The notes under the pieces: generated by a model
What the model was told of the DNA's origin: nothing
The model's database searches: none
Seen by the model: the letters and a program-made list of their open reading frames with translations, nothing else
Assembly: GCF_901709675.1 (NCBI RefSeq)
Contig: NC_051091.1
Location: 7,536,967-7,600,966 of the forward strand
DNA length: 64,000 bases
From: Syngnathus acus
Taxonomy: Eukaryota; Chordata; Actinopteri; Syngnathiformes; Syngnathidae
Direction: 5' to 3'
Translations under genes and position numbers: made by a program
Part shown: positions 1 to 20,870 of the stretch, piece after piece
Position numbering within the stretch: position 1 is the first letter of the stretch
Layout of the letters: every line of letters begins with the position of its first letter

Positions 1-33
1 TCCCACGGTGATAATATTTTTTATTTCTGTTAC

Positions 34-442
34 CTTCTTTTTCTCGCTGGAAGAAGGCTCACTACCTGAGCAGCGTAAAGGCTCCATAAGAGGTGGACCT
101 TTAACACGACTTGATGACTTGACAAGGCTGCTTTCCACCAGCTCATCGTCAAACTTCTTCCTTTTTATTGATCTGTGGATGAGTAACATATGGACATGTT
201 TATTCATCCATAACGGAATATGAGGAGCAAGCTCGAATTAGACAATTGATTGAATGGAACCTCGATGAACTTCTGCGTTTAGGAACACCGCTGCCAAACG
301 CTTGCGTCGCCGTCCTTTTCACATCTTTGATTACGGGAGATTCTTCGTCTTCTGAGCGGCTGTGTGAACCTGCTACCGCCATCGACGCACCAGGCTCAAC
401 CGCTTGCATCTGCTCAAACAGATTAAAAGACAAAGATGACAT
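34..442 (-). CDS. mcrs1: Microspherule protein 1, 5' end only (two coding exons)
   Basis: Two exons on the minus strand encode the N-terminus of MCRS1, a forkhead-associated-domain nuclear/nucleolar protein of the INO80 and NSL chromatin complexes. Exon A is 442-261: it starts with ATG at 442 and ends in phase 2 before a GT donor. Exon B is 172-34, with acceptor CACAG and donor GTAACA. The joined protein contains the conserved blocks SRSEDEES, PKRRSSSR, KRKKFDDELVESSL and CSGSEPSSSEKKK, which I recall from vertebrate MCRS1. The FHA domain and the rest of the gene lie beyond the left edge. The start is the first ATG in a frame that runs straight into the conserved SRSEDEES block. The 18 residues before that block differ from the mammalian leader, so the exact start is less certain than the identity. 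Confidence 0.9.
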
Positions 443-1157
443 GTTCGTCTTACAAACTTTTAACGCCTGGACATGACTAAATAAGCTTTGTATACTTTAA
501 TGTATGAGTGCAAATTGAGTATTAAAAAAATGTAAACATCCACACCTTTCAATAATACTTACATTAAGTCCCCCCTCAGAAAAAAACCCCAATTGTAAAA
601 ACACTTTACCTGCAATTATTTCCCCCAAAACCTAGCAATTATCAGCGTGAAAAAAATCCCAACAATTGGGCGAAAAGATCACATGTATAATCACTTCAGA
701 ACATTATAAAACCAGACACGGCTTTTAGACAATCTATTGCAGGCGATGCTACTTCCTTTGCAGCTAGTATTTTTGTTTACATGTGAGCGTTAGCCACAGG
801 GCCGAACCACCGAACAAAGCACCGTAACGTCGGCTCGGACGATCAACGTAAAAGAATAGTCAAATGAATCTTACTTGCTTAATTTGATGCAATTAGATTG
901 GCTTTAATCTCCTATTCAGTATTTGCTGAGCCAAATCAACATTCCAATGTGAGCTAAAGTTAGCCTGTTTATTAGCAAGCTAATGTTAGCGAGGTGCACG
1001 TTCCCGTAACTCACCGTTCCTTCGTTGGTTTATTGCAGTACTAAATTAAGTATTTGACCGCGTGTATATTGTTTAGCGAAGTGTACCGAATCAAAACAGT
1101 GTCAACATAGCTAGATCGGAACAAAATACAGTTAGCATAGAGCTCGTTGTTGTGGTC
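443..1157. promoter_or_regulatory. mcrs1 upstream/promoter region
   Basis: This AT-rich stretch lies upstream of the mcrs1 start codon. It contains short palindromic GCTAAC/GTTAGC-type words near 950-1000 that are common in fish repeats. I see no TATA box at a convincing distance and no open frame with gene-like composition. Assignment as promoter is by position only. Confidence 0.35.
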
Positions 1158-2175
1158 ATGTTTTCTTCTTCTTGTGAGGAAGCGGTGAGGTCTGTTAATA
1201 TGTTTACGGCGCAATACCGCCGTCTTGTGGACTGGAGGGACAGCAGTCAGTACGTGAGTAACTAAATAAATAGATTTTGTTATTATAGACAACACCTATT
1301 TCAACAACCAAACAGTATGACAAGACATTTTAACCTTTTAAACACATTTTAGGTTGTTCAATGTGTGTATTTTCTGATTTAGAGAACTAAAAAAAGCAAA
1401 TTGATTGGACATTGATTTGGTGGAATGGCCCAAATATTGTATGCAGTCATTTATTGAATTGCCATCTAGTCGATATTTAAAGTAACTGTATCCGTATTGA
1501 TTGATTTCACTTGGATGTATTGTCTGTTGCAAAAGCAAACATAATGAGTACAGTCCAGACAAGAACTTTGACACGGAACAACACATTTCTGAGAATTTTT
1601 TTCTACTTGCCAAACGTTTTACCACTGGCTTGCCAGTTCTAAGAACATGTAATCATTTTAATTCTGAAACAGTAGGGATCGATGATAAACATTTGGACAA
1701 CAAATTGGCACAGATGAACAGTCACGAACACACACAGCAGTGCTTATGCACCTGTGATTTTATTGTCATGTAGTTCATGTTAAATTACAATAAATACACA
1801 ATTCAGACACCAATGTTGCTAAGTTTCCAAAGTGTAAAAAAAAAGGTGTGAGGATTGCCTTAACTTATTATTTGCACCATGATTGTTTATGCAAAGAAAT
1901 ATTTCTAACAGCTGCCATTGGGTGTAGATTTGATCATAATTGCCTAATATTGTTTTTCATAAACATCAATATTGTAAGTGTCCAATCATGGTTTTTACCA
2001 TGACTAAACCTCTTTTTGTATTCTTCTCAGCGATGCTCTTTGGACCTTCGTAAAACATGCACAGCTTAAAGGTCCCAAAGTGAAACGCCCCCAATCGTCA
2101 TCCAATTTGGAGTTTGATCAAAACGTTCTGAGCAGTCAAACACAACCTGAGTCCAATTGTCACACACGTGACATT
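1158..2175 (+). other. Two protein-like stretches, possible exons of an unidentified gene
   Basis: At 1158-1253 an ATG frame of 32 codons ends exactly at a strong donor (TAC|GTGAGT) and contains YRRLVDWRDSSQY. At 2031-2175, after a good polypyrimidine/CAG acceptor, another frame reads DALWTFVKHAQLKGPKVKRP. Both have coding-like composition. The phases do not match, however: exon one ends in phase 0 and the second frame needs two carried bases. The second stretch also runs directly into a transposon remnant at 2176. I do not recognise the protein. It could be a decayed gene, a gene with a sequence error, or chance. Confidence 0.25.
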
Positions 2176-2598
2176 GATATGCAACAGAAACATTTCAGAC
2201 AGCCAGACGATTGTTTGATTCTATGGTGTATTTTACTGAATATCAAAGTCAAAGTCTGCTTTATTGTCAATTTCTTCACATGCCAAGACACACAAAGAAA
2301 TCGAAATTACATTCCCAGTAATCAGTTATCAGTAATTACAGTGCAAATCCAAATTATTGTCATATTTTTTAAACAGGTTATACACATTGGACAATGATGG
2401 TTACTTAAAGTTACTTACATCTTGTCTTTTCACGTTACTAAAATCAGATTCTGCGGGTAAAATTGCAATAATAAGATGACTTGACTTGGACTTGACCTAT
2501 TTAAGGACTTGACTTGGACTTGACTTGACTTGCCCAAGAAAAAAATGACTTGGGACTTACTTGAGACTTGAAGGTTAAGACTTTTGGTCCCATCTCTG
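2176..2598 (+). mobile_element. hAT-type non-autonomous element, 5'-truncated copy
   Basis: The sequence from GATATGCAACAG to the terminus CCCATCTCTG is closely similar to the 3' half of the full element at 28996-30001 in the cdk4 intron. Shared parts include the TGACTTGGACTTGACTT-rich segment and the last 12 bases. This copy lacks the 5' terminus and an internal block present in the cdk4 copy. Confidence 0.7.
2246..2331. mobile_element. 86-bp nested retroelement fragment inside the hAT copy
   Basis: Alignment to the cdk4-intron copy shows an uninterrupted GAATATCAGTAATTACAG there. Here about 86 bases are inserted, flanked by TATCA on both sides (2241-2245 and 2327-2331). The insert resembles a common teleost retroelement 3' piece (AAGTCAAAGTCTGCTTTATT...). 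The family name is not certain. Confidence 0.55.
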
Positions 2599-3169
2599 CT
2601 ACACGCATTACCACTAATTCAAAAAATACAAAACACCACTAGATGAACTTGTGTTCCATTTGAGTTGTATTTTTCAGAAGCCAATTTATTTTTCTACATT
2701 TGTGCATGTGAGCTAAGAATATGAAAATCTTACTTTAAAAAAAAAACTGCCCGTACAATTGATAAAGCTTTTATGATTAATTGACCTGATTGCCTATGGA
2801 AAACTGTTTCGAATTTAGAACTTGAAAATTGACCAGCTTAATTGTACACATTGTGCTTGAATTTGGCATTTGTGATGTGATACAAAAATCAGCTCCAGAT
2901 ATGTTGTCATATAAAAAAAAAAATGAAACGTGGTCTGAGGATCATCTGTGAAACTACATTCATGTGAGCTCTCAGACTTTGTGCAAATATGCGTTATCAC
3001 AACCGCGAGTTGAACTTCTGTGGAGCGCCTCGGCCGCTGCACTCTGCTCCAGAGGCCTCCTGTGGGCCTTTTTAACATGATTCTGAACAGGTCCCTGCCG
3101 GCCCGCGTGCTTTGTGGTCTTGAGAGCCGTGGTCACGTTCACGTAACTCGGCTCGCTCAGAAGAGTGAG
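2599..3169. other. 3' flank of cyp27b1
   Basis: No gene is seen here. A minus-strand AATAAA (plus TTTATT at 2685-2690), about 480 bases beyond the cyp27b1 stop, is a candidate polyadenylation signal. The rest is AT-rich unique sequence. Confidence 0.4.
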
Positions 3170-6100
3170 TCATCGTTCAACAAACTGCAGGTTAATGACA
3201 TTTTCAGGAACGAGCAACGTCCGTGTCATGGGCTTCACAGAAACACCTTTCGGGTCTGGCCGCACGTCGAACTCGATCAGGATCTATGGAGACCGGAAAC
3301 ACAGAAAAGAGACTGAGACAAGGACAGCGTACAGAAAACACTGTCAGAGAGGTCTTAATGTTAAAATATGTTAAGGCTGTAATTGTGCATTTTATATTTT
3401 ATATCATCAATCCAGAAGTGTCCTCACCCTGGCGAGAGCAAGGTAGAGCTCCAGTTCAGCAATGCGTCGGCCTATGCAGCTACGTTTTCCCACCCCGAAA
3501 GGCAACGAGGAATACGGGTGATGAGTCTGGTCCTTTGTCAACCATCTGTGCGGCAGGAACTCATTTGGATTGGGAAACACGGCCGGATCACGTGATGTTG
3601 CAAAGTGGCACAGCGTAATCAGCGTCTAGAAGGGGCGATTTTGGTGTTACTGTTTAATAATGATGATGATGGCGAGACTGCTGAGGTGTAAGCGTTCCTC
3701 ACTTTCTTAGGAATGAGGTAGCCTCCAACCTGGATGTCCCTCTCAGTGATAACTCGAGCATTAGCAGGGATGACCGGATACAACCTGTAAAATGTCACCA
3801 GATGTGAGCACGATAAACTCATGCATTCCAACGTGGCGTCTTTCGGAGGACTCCCACCTGAGCACTTCTTTGACGACGGCCTTCATGAGTGGCATGCGTG
3901 CTACATCTGCTGCCCGAGGCACTTTCCTGCCTTCCAGGACGGTCAGAACTTCATCGCGTAATGAGGCTTGCACCTCGGGGTGACGGGATAGCTCGTACAG
4001 CGACCAAGACATCGTGCCGGATATCTGGAAATAACACAAACATCATCATGATTATAATCATTTGGATTACAATTTGGGACTTTGATTTTAGTTTTCGATT
4101 TAAGTATCAAAGGTACGAGTGGTATCGGTTCCATGGTATCGGTATTTCTGTATACTCAAGAGTAACCTGATAGTGTACACTGAGAGTACACGACAGAAGC
4201 AAAGACAAATTTGATGTTTGGTCTTACGGTGTCGACGCCTGCAAGCAGCAGCTCTGTGACATTGCTGTAAACAGTCTTCATGGGCAAATCAGTCTGGGCC
4301 AGGAAGTAGGCAAGATAATGGCCCTCCACTTTTTCACATTTTTTCTCTGATTCCCTCAAGCGCTGGTCAATGTGGCCTTTAGCTGAAAAAGCAGCAAAAA
4401 GGCACAGCATGTTCACTATATGGAGACACCTAATTACAGGTACACCAGCACAACCTATTGAGATGGATTACAAGTTACATTCATGCAGCAATGGATTTTT
4501 ATTAAAAGCGTTTGCGAAACAACTCGTTTTTTGTTTATTTAATTGCTTGCGGGTAAACTGAAATGTGCAATTCTACATTTAAGGCTCATGACACAACTTC
4601 ATAAATCATAATCCAGCCTTTATGCCATATCTTGTAGTGTATGCACTATAATCTCTGGTTTGCTTATCTACTTTGGATCAGCATGAATATTTGAAACATG
4701 TTCAGTTTTCATGTTTGGACTCCTCAGATGGGCATACATGTGGTGGATAACATCCCAGCTCTTCGTGTAAGCCAATGAGAAGAACGCAAGAAAAATAATT
4801 AGATTTCTGGAGTTTCACGCAACATACCATGAATCCAAATTCACTCTTTTCAATGACATGATTTGATTCGTGCAGTTTTATCATCTCAAAAGTAATCTGA
4901 AGACCTAAAAGGAACCTACCAAATTCAAACATTAAGTCCCAGCACTGACAGAAAGTGTTCCAGGGTCGGGGAAAGAGCGAATGTAGCCATTTTGGCATGA
5001 CCATGGTAAGAAGCGTCTGTACAAACATGGTGTTGATGGACTCGATGAAGAGCTCCGTTTCTTTGGGAACCACTGGCTCAAGGCAACCGATTCTGGACTC
5101 GAACAACACGGAGGAGATTCCTGTCAAGAAATGAGAAAAACAAATAACAACATGAGTTAAGACATGTCATTGATACAATCTAAATTGAACAGACAGCAGT
5201 TGATGGCCACTCAAACGTGATGGAACGCTTCTAATTGATCATCACTTGGTCCAAATGTTTTCCTTGGGAGTCTTTAGGATTTATGAGGACAGATTTGACA
5301 AATTATACAGTACTCCACCACCATTATGAGTAAAATCTAAGTCTGTGGCAGAACTATAGTAGCCTACAGTAATTTAGGCTTTAAAATGTTGCTATCTAGT
5401 GGTTAAAAGTGGAATTGCACCTGATTCTTAAGAAACATCTGCAATCTGGAACCTGCCATATGTACAATATTTAAGTCATCCCTAAAATGATGCGACGTCA
5501 GTGAACAAGAAAATGGGTCAAGTCAGGCATGCATGTTTAAACTTTTGGCTTCACCACAAAACATCTCACCCTCGAGCCCGAAGTAATAGAACTCCCTGGC
5601 AATGTCGGTCACGAGGCCTTCGGGGTGTCTGCGCAGGCGAAGTTTGGCGATGAGGTCACTGACCACGCCGTTCAGGGTTTGGTCATAAGCTTCAACCGCC
5701 TTGGGCCGCAGCATGTGCTTTGCGAGGAGGCTTCGCACCTCCTGCCACTCCTCGCCTTCACTGAGCAGAACACAAATCGACATCATCATCAGTATGTAGC
5801 GGTGGCTTGCTTAAAAAGACATGGATATGATACTAAACATGTCGAAGTCAATAATTAAGGAGCCATCTCATTTCTATCGTTTAGGGGCAGCGGGGTTGTA
5901 CAGAAGACACGCGATGAAGGTTTGAACATTTGAGGTGCTCACTTTGATATCACCTGGAAAGTCCACAAACTGCATTCTGGCCAATTACAGGTAATTTAAT
6001 TCAATTAATTAATTTAAACGAAGCTTCTATGTAAAGGAATGTGTAACAACCTCACCTAAGCAGTTTGGAGTTGCATGCCGTTTTATTTTGGGTTCCAATC

Positions 6101-7894
6101 AATAATGCAGTGCAATTTGAGGCGGAACTAATTGTTGCCTCAATTAAATTTCCGCATGTGAGAGATGCACATCTGACAAGTGTGCTGACAAAATGAAGTG
6201 AATTGCAGTCACTTTTGCTCTCTGTGGGGAAATGGTGGCACATAAGCGACTGTATGACATTAAAAGAGAAGACTTACGATGTCAGCAGTCCGTAGTGCTG
6301 ACCTCTGAGCTTCCTGTAGTCCTTCCAGGAGGAAAGGTCAGAGCGCATGGGGCGCTGGCCCTCTTGCCTCAGCACCTGCTCGATGAGCGCCGGATGAGCC
6401 ACATGGACTGTCGTGATGGGGCCGAAGCTCGCCTTCCACATGGGGCCGTAACGTTGCACTCCCTCCAGCTGGGATGTGAAAAAGGCTTTGAGCTTATGAA
6501 ACTAGCACAGTGATCCAAATATTTAGAACATACAATGCAATATATCGATGCATATCGCAAACACATGCAATATGCAATATGGTCAGATGCAAACTTAAAT
6601 GTGCATCAATAATGCATTGAGCTTGCTTTAAGAAAAAAAAAATCATTAGATCATAAAAATGTCATTTCTTTGGGTACATGTTAAAATATCACTATCGCTA
6701 TATGCAACCATATCTCATAATGCATGTCAGTTCCTTGGCAATAGCACACATGCACAGTGGAATGCAAATCTAAGAAATGTTCTCTTAACAGTTCTCTTTT
6801 GTCTCAAACTGCCAGAAAGTGTAAATCTAACAAGGAGCGGTTGTTAAACTGCATGAGCTGCTACTCAAGTGATTTAACAACAGTGAGACACGCCTCTCAG
6901 TATGATGGAATGCAGCTCTAAAATTTGGCAAATCACAAAATATATCAGCATATCAATTTACAGCTTCCTTGAATCGACACCAAGCATAATTTTTTTATAG
7001 GCAACATTATTGATACAGACAGAAAGTGCTTTTTTTTTTCAATAGAACTCGTTCTTCCTCTGCAAACACTAATTTGTAATAAGTAAGCAAAAACCTCCCA
7101 AATAATGTAGTGTTGTAAAATTTGGAGTCCATGCGGCCCTGTAGGTTGCCTTAGATGGCCAACTAGCAGCAGTGAGACTACCATAAGCTATTTTTGCTGG
7201 GCAGAGAGGCTTTAGTTTCAATAATGTATAGGTACTTAGAATATGGAAGGGCCATTTGTTCGTGACCAGGGAGAGCCTAGTTCATGCCCTTTTAGGGGCA
7301 TCGAAAGCAACCAGTAGACTGAGACTCGAACCGCAGCTGTTGTCTTGCCAGGTATAAAAGATGGGGGGCCTCGCAGAGAGGGGGAGAAAAAAAGAGAAGG
7401 AAGAAGGAGAGGCTGTTAACATCTTTGCTGTTGGGCCACTCGAATTTTTGGAGAGACTTCACTCTGACATCGGTTGAATAAAATCTTTTCCCAATCAGCC
7501 GTGTGTCACTGGAGTGTTCCTTCTCTGGGCCAGCCATCGTCCACCGAGTGTTTTTTTTGAAGAAGAGGGAAGCAACAAAGACCATTCACCGCAGTAGTTA
7601 ATTCGCATAATGCATTCAAATATCCTGCAAATCAGTCATTTTTGAAGGTGCTCCTACCTGTAACTGGTGCAGCTTGGACAGTCCCCGGCGGGCGAATAAG
7701 TCCCAGGCGAAGCCAAGCACCGACGGGCCGGGCATGTCATCCAGAGTCCTCACCGTCGTCCCGTCCGGACGGGCGGCTGCGCCCTCAGCCCACCTTTCTA
7801 CCCACTTTAGGAGTGGGAAGGCGCTCCGGCCGGACACTCTGAGAGCTTGCTGCAGCATCCTTCTCACAGAGATCATGGAGCGGTCGCCGCACAC
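3170..7894 (-). CDS. cyp27b1: 25-hydroxyvitamin D 1-alpha-hydroxylase, mitochondrial cytochrome P450 27B1
   Basis: Nine exons: 7894-7658, 6468-6278, 5760-5570, 5120-4920, 4382-4228, 4024-3858, 3784-3703, 3625-3428, 3283-3170. All introns are GT-AG and phases agree, giving 511 aa (human about 508). The I-helix AGVDT is at about residues 321-325, ExxR lies in KEVLR, and the haem ligand cysteine in [12 protein letters not shown] is at about residue 458. The C-terminus is [14 protein letters not shown]. The family hydroxylates 25-hydroxyvitamin D3 at C1 in mitochondria using adrenodoxin electrons, which makes the hormone calcitriol. A second in-frame ATG at 7876 is equally possible as the start. 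A TATA box sits just upstream at 7933-7940. Linkage to mettl1 and marchf9 supports CYP27B1 over CYP27A. Intron 1 carries an LTR-like segment. Confidence 0.96.
7350..7535 (+). mobile_element. LTR-like segment in cyp27b1 intron 1 (possible solo LTR)
   Basis: On the plus strand, a TATAAAAG box at 7353-7360 is followed about 120 bases later by a GAATAAAATC polyadenylation signal (AATAAA 7477-7482). A GT/T-rich tail with CACTGGAGTGTTCC follows. This compact promoter-to-poly(A) order is typical of retroviral-type LTRs in fish. No internal retroelement genes are present. Exact ends and target duplication were not resolved. Confidence 0.4.
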
Positions 7895-7932
7895 CGATGC
7901 TCATTTTCTCTCCCCCGCCGGGCTGGAGGCTC

Positions 7933-7940
7933 TATTTATA
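7933..7940 (-). promoter_or_regulatory. TATA box of cyp27b1
   Basis: The minus strand reads GGGTTATAAATAGAGCC. TATAAATA lies about 39-46 bases before the upstream ATG (7894) and about 57 before the second ATG (7876). Initiation about 30 bases downstream would leave a very short leader. Inverted CCAAT boxes lie at 8000-8004 and 8071-8075. Confidence 0.65.
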
Positions 7941-8884
7941 ACCCCACGACCTGCTCCTCGAACCCGCGGAGATAAAGCTGTAGATTTTTGGATTCGGGGC
8001 CAATGGTGGATGGGTGTGAGCCCAGGTCCCGCCCTTCGCTTGGATGAGCCGGTGGAGCTTGGAGGTGTGTCCAATCACAGGGTCGAAAAAGGACCAACCC
8101 TGAGAGACAGCACACGTGGAGCTCCAGGATAAATAATACATGACTTACTTGCGAGTGTGTGTGTGTGAGGTAGTGTGTGTGTGTGTGCGTGTGTGAGAGA
8201 GAGACGCTGGCTTATCTCGAGCCCTTTGCTCCCCCACAGACCTGCAGGCTGACACATTTAGTCAGCACGCATTCGTGCATTAAGGCGGAGGAGCTAAATC
8301 ATTGGGATGCTGTCACTGCAGGGTGCTTTTGCACACTTGACACTTTTGAAACATTTGCATATTGGCAACGTACAGAAGAACCCTTTGTCGCTGGCAAAGA
8401 TACAAACAGATGGTTGGTACCAGGGGCGTTTCTAGGATCAGAAGTTCGGGGGTGTCTCACAAGTCTTTTAAAATATGCTGCAGCTGGAATTGGGTGAATT
8501 AAACACGGTGTGTTTCTCGACATGCAATGGCTTGTACATTTTGTGGCTCGCATCTTACCTTAACTTGGCTCTTTCTTCAAGAAATATGTTTTCTATCTAT
8601 GATGAGTTAATGTTTGGAATGTTTCCAAGCTAATAAAAGCTAAATCCTATCTATAGAACCTGTGGTGGGAAGGTTGGGGTGGATCAAACCATTATGGAGG
8701 TGGGTGTTACTGTATTTTTCTTCCAAAAAAAAAAAAGATGAAAGAAAAAGCTCTCACATTTTCGGGGTTCTTGGATTCACTTTAAGGGTGCTTGAGTAAC
8801 CCCAAAATGGGGTCGATATGCTCCTCTAGTTTTTTGGGAGGGTTAAATTGTTATCAGCCCTGTTGTAATTTCTTGCCCCAGCAA
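7941..8884. other. cyp27b1 upstream region with decayed repeats
   Basis: Contains two CCAAT words, a short interrupted GT tract near 8155-8195, and from about 8415 to 8830 a degenerate stretch (GGGGCGTTTCTAGGATC ... GGTGCTTGAGTAACCCC) that looks like an old DNA-transposon remnant. No gene is supported. Confidence 0.35.
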
Positions 8885-9095
8885 CAGAAATGGATGTCTA
8901 TAACGAGCCCTCATTTGGGGTCACGGGTGAGCTGGAGTCCATCCCAGCTAACTTTGGGTGAGAGGCCGGATACTATCGCCATTCCACATCATCTATGGAC
9001 AGTTTCGAGTGTTCAATTAACCTAAAATGCTTTTTTTAACGGAATGCGGGAAGACTCCAAAGAGTGAGAAAAAGCAAACCCCACAAAGGAAGGCC
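8885..9095 (-). repeat. Degenerate SINE-like interspersed repeat
   Basis: Read on the minus strand, this matches the body of a teleost tRNA-derived repeat: a GGGGTTTGCTTTTTCTC-type segment, then TTAGGTTAATTGAACACTC, then CAAAGTTAGCTGGGATGG and CTCCAGCTCACCCGTGACC. The same order of blocks recurs at 46555-46720 and, in part, at several other places in the window. Confidence 0.6.
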
Positions 9096-9247
9096 GGACT
9101 TCGATTTGCCAATATAATTCAAATTTGTGAGAGTGGATATGATGGCTTCTAGGAACAAGGCAGTGCTGATCCCATTCTATCCTTGAGCATGAGTCACAAA
9201 ACAATTTTGGAGCTAATTTAAAGTTAAACTGGAATAACAGGCCAGTC

Positions 9248-9274
9248 TGGTGGTGGTGGTGGTGGTGGTGGTGG
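9248..9274 (+). repeat. (TGG)9 microsatellite
   Basis: Nine perfect TGG units. Confidence 0.9.
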
Positions 9275-13500
<4,226 letters not shown>

Positions 13501-13529
13501 GTCATCCATGCACACATGCTGAAACGAAT

Positions 13530-14060
13530 ACTTTGTTGAACTTTTTACAATATTGACAGTTTGAGGCTATGCATCTCAGCATGATACGTGTTGACCTAAG
13601 AACATTCCACCTCTCTTTGCTCCGAGAACGCTCTGGATTTTGTGCCAGATTTTGAGGGCATGTATTGTGCACAGCCATTTTCATATAATCAACGGGATTT
13701 AGGTCTGGGTCTGTCTGCACCATTTTAAAAACTTAAACATCTCCTAGTGAAAACATTCTTTTGTTAATTTGGATGTACGCATGGGGTCAACGTCATGCTA
13801 AAAGGTGAAATTCCTTTGCAGTTTGAGCTTTTTTTCACTGACAGCTGAAGGGTTTGTGGTAAAGATGACTATTTGGAGGACCTGCACATAACCCCCTCCA
13901 GCTTGACTACAGCCTCTGTTCCAGCTAACAAAAAACAGCCCCGCGGCATGACACTGCCACTACCATGCTTCGCTGTGCATATGGTGTTTTTCTGGTGATG
14001 CATAGTGTTGTTTTCATGCCCAATTGATTCCAGTTGAAAAGTGTCAGGGGGTTGTGTAAA
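13530..14060 (-). pseudogene. Decayed Tc1/mariner transposase
   Basis: The minus strand at about 14005-13937 reads HHQKNTICTAKHGSGSVM, matching the KHGGGSVMLWGCF block of Tc1 transposases. At about 13720-13668 it reads DPDLNPVDYMKMAVH, matching the SPDLNP block around the second catalytic aspartate. The two parts are in different frames, with stops between them and the N-terminal DNA-binding part missing, so it is a dead remnant. The flanking terminal repeats were not found. Confidence 0.7.
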
Positions 14061-15786
14061 GAGATGTAAAGATCCATCCATCCATCTTCTGAACCGCTTG
14101 GACAAATGTAAAGAGTGCCTGGGACTCAACTCAATCCTTAAGGAACAATTAATGGCAACAAAAGAGAAAAAAAATCCAGAACAAAAGTGCTTTGACGGTC
14201 ATCTGATGCAGGGCTGATTTAAATAATGAGCCAGTCACGATGTCATGAGTTGCAGGTGTAAAGACTCGAGAGGCTGCAGCTGCTTTGTTTGCCACTTTTG
14301 AATGAAAAGTATCCATCAGACATGATTTCATCTAGTAATAAGATAAGCAGAATATTATTGTTATGACCTTAAAGTTGACCTGAAATTTTAGAGGGAACAA
14401 TTTTAAATCCCATAATCCCCTTTAGGCCAAGCAGTCAAATGAGGTGGGTGACCTGATGGCAGAGGTCGTATATGATTAAGTAATCCACAATTTACTTCAT
14501 GATGATAAATCATACAAGGTGGAGAAGAATGAAAGCATCCTTACCTTCTTCTTACCTTTAATATGTTCAGTCTGAGGATTTTGCTGTTGCATGTGCATTT
14601 TAGGATGAATCACCTCCGATTTGTGGTGGTCGGAATGCATGAGTCAGGAGTTCTTTGAAGTCTTCGGCCCGAGTTTGGGTCGGAGGAGTACGCTAAAAAA
14701 GGAGGATGTGAAAACATTTGAATGAGTTTACAAACAGCTGCCTCTGTAAACACATCTGGAGAAAGGAGTGATGACTTCAACAAGTCTGAGGTCCAGATGG
14801 GAGCAAACGCAACTTCCGCAAGACGTCACCACTAGTGCAAATTGTTTCAGCCTTGAACTTTGGCTTTCCTTCAAAGATCTTGAGAATGTTTTAACAAAGA
14901 GCTTTTTCTTCCTGCTTACATCCGTTTTCTAAAATGTTTGTTCTCATTTGGGCTGCTGGTGAGCTGGGGCCAATCACAGCTGACTTTGAGCGAGAAGCCA
15001 AGTTCAGGAATGAGAAAACGCGTAAGGATGGTTGCAAATTCATAGCACCAAATGAACTCATACAATTTAATGTCATAAGCTAGCAAAAATAGATAACATC
15101 AAGGTGCATTTTTCTATCCATCTTCACCTTTAATTGACTGAGGCAAGTGCTGTCCTGCTTCTAATCACATCCCCTGCAGCAGCAAATACTTCCAAACTCC
15201 TGACAGGAGCAAAAAAAAAAAAAAAATAAAAAAAATAAATAAAAAAACACACGATCAAAGTGCAAAGAATTAACTGATGAGTTTTGAAAGCTGACAATTG
15301 TGTCACGGATTTCTCTTGGCACTCAAACTGACAACTGGAACCTGTCACAGTCTGAGATTCAATCTGTAATCTTGGGTCAATGAACAAACTGTTGGTAAAT
15401 ATGCAACGTGGCACCCGTATAGACAGAATGAACTTTCTGGATAGTTGTCACTGTCCAAAAAAAACAAATTACGTTTGTTTTACAGGAGCTAGCCAATCAA
15501 GTATGTAAAATATTGCTTTTAAAATGTACCTGCTCTTTATTATTACCACTGTATGACAAGTATGATACAATGCACTGAATGTGATTTACAAGAAACAAAA
15601 GAGCATCTAGAAAGAGAAAATCATTAATAAAAAAAATAAAATAAAAAAAGACTGCACCCCCCCCCCCCCCCCATGATGGTGTAACGTGGCAACAACCGGA
15701 GAAGACCATGTGTCTTTCCGAACAGCCGCTCTGTTTAATCCTCTAAGTTGCACCAAGAAGAGCAAAAGTCACTTTTTTTTTGTGTT
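14061..15786. other. mettl1 3' flank and repeat debris
   Basis: A CCATCCATCCATCTTCTGAACCGCTT tail near 14075-14100 and a CAGCTGACTTTGAGCGAGAAGCC segment near 14930-15030 are decayed pieces of the SINE-like family on the minus strand. A candidate minus-strand AATAAA for mettl1 lies at 15536-15541. A C16 run occupies 15657-15672. No gene is seen. Confidence 0.4.
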
Positions 15787-20870
<5,084 letters not shown>

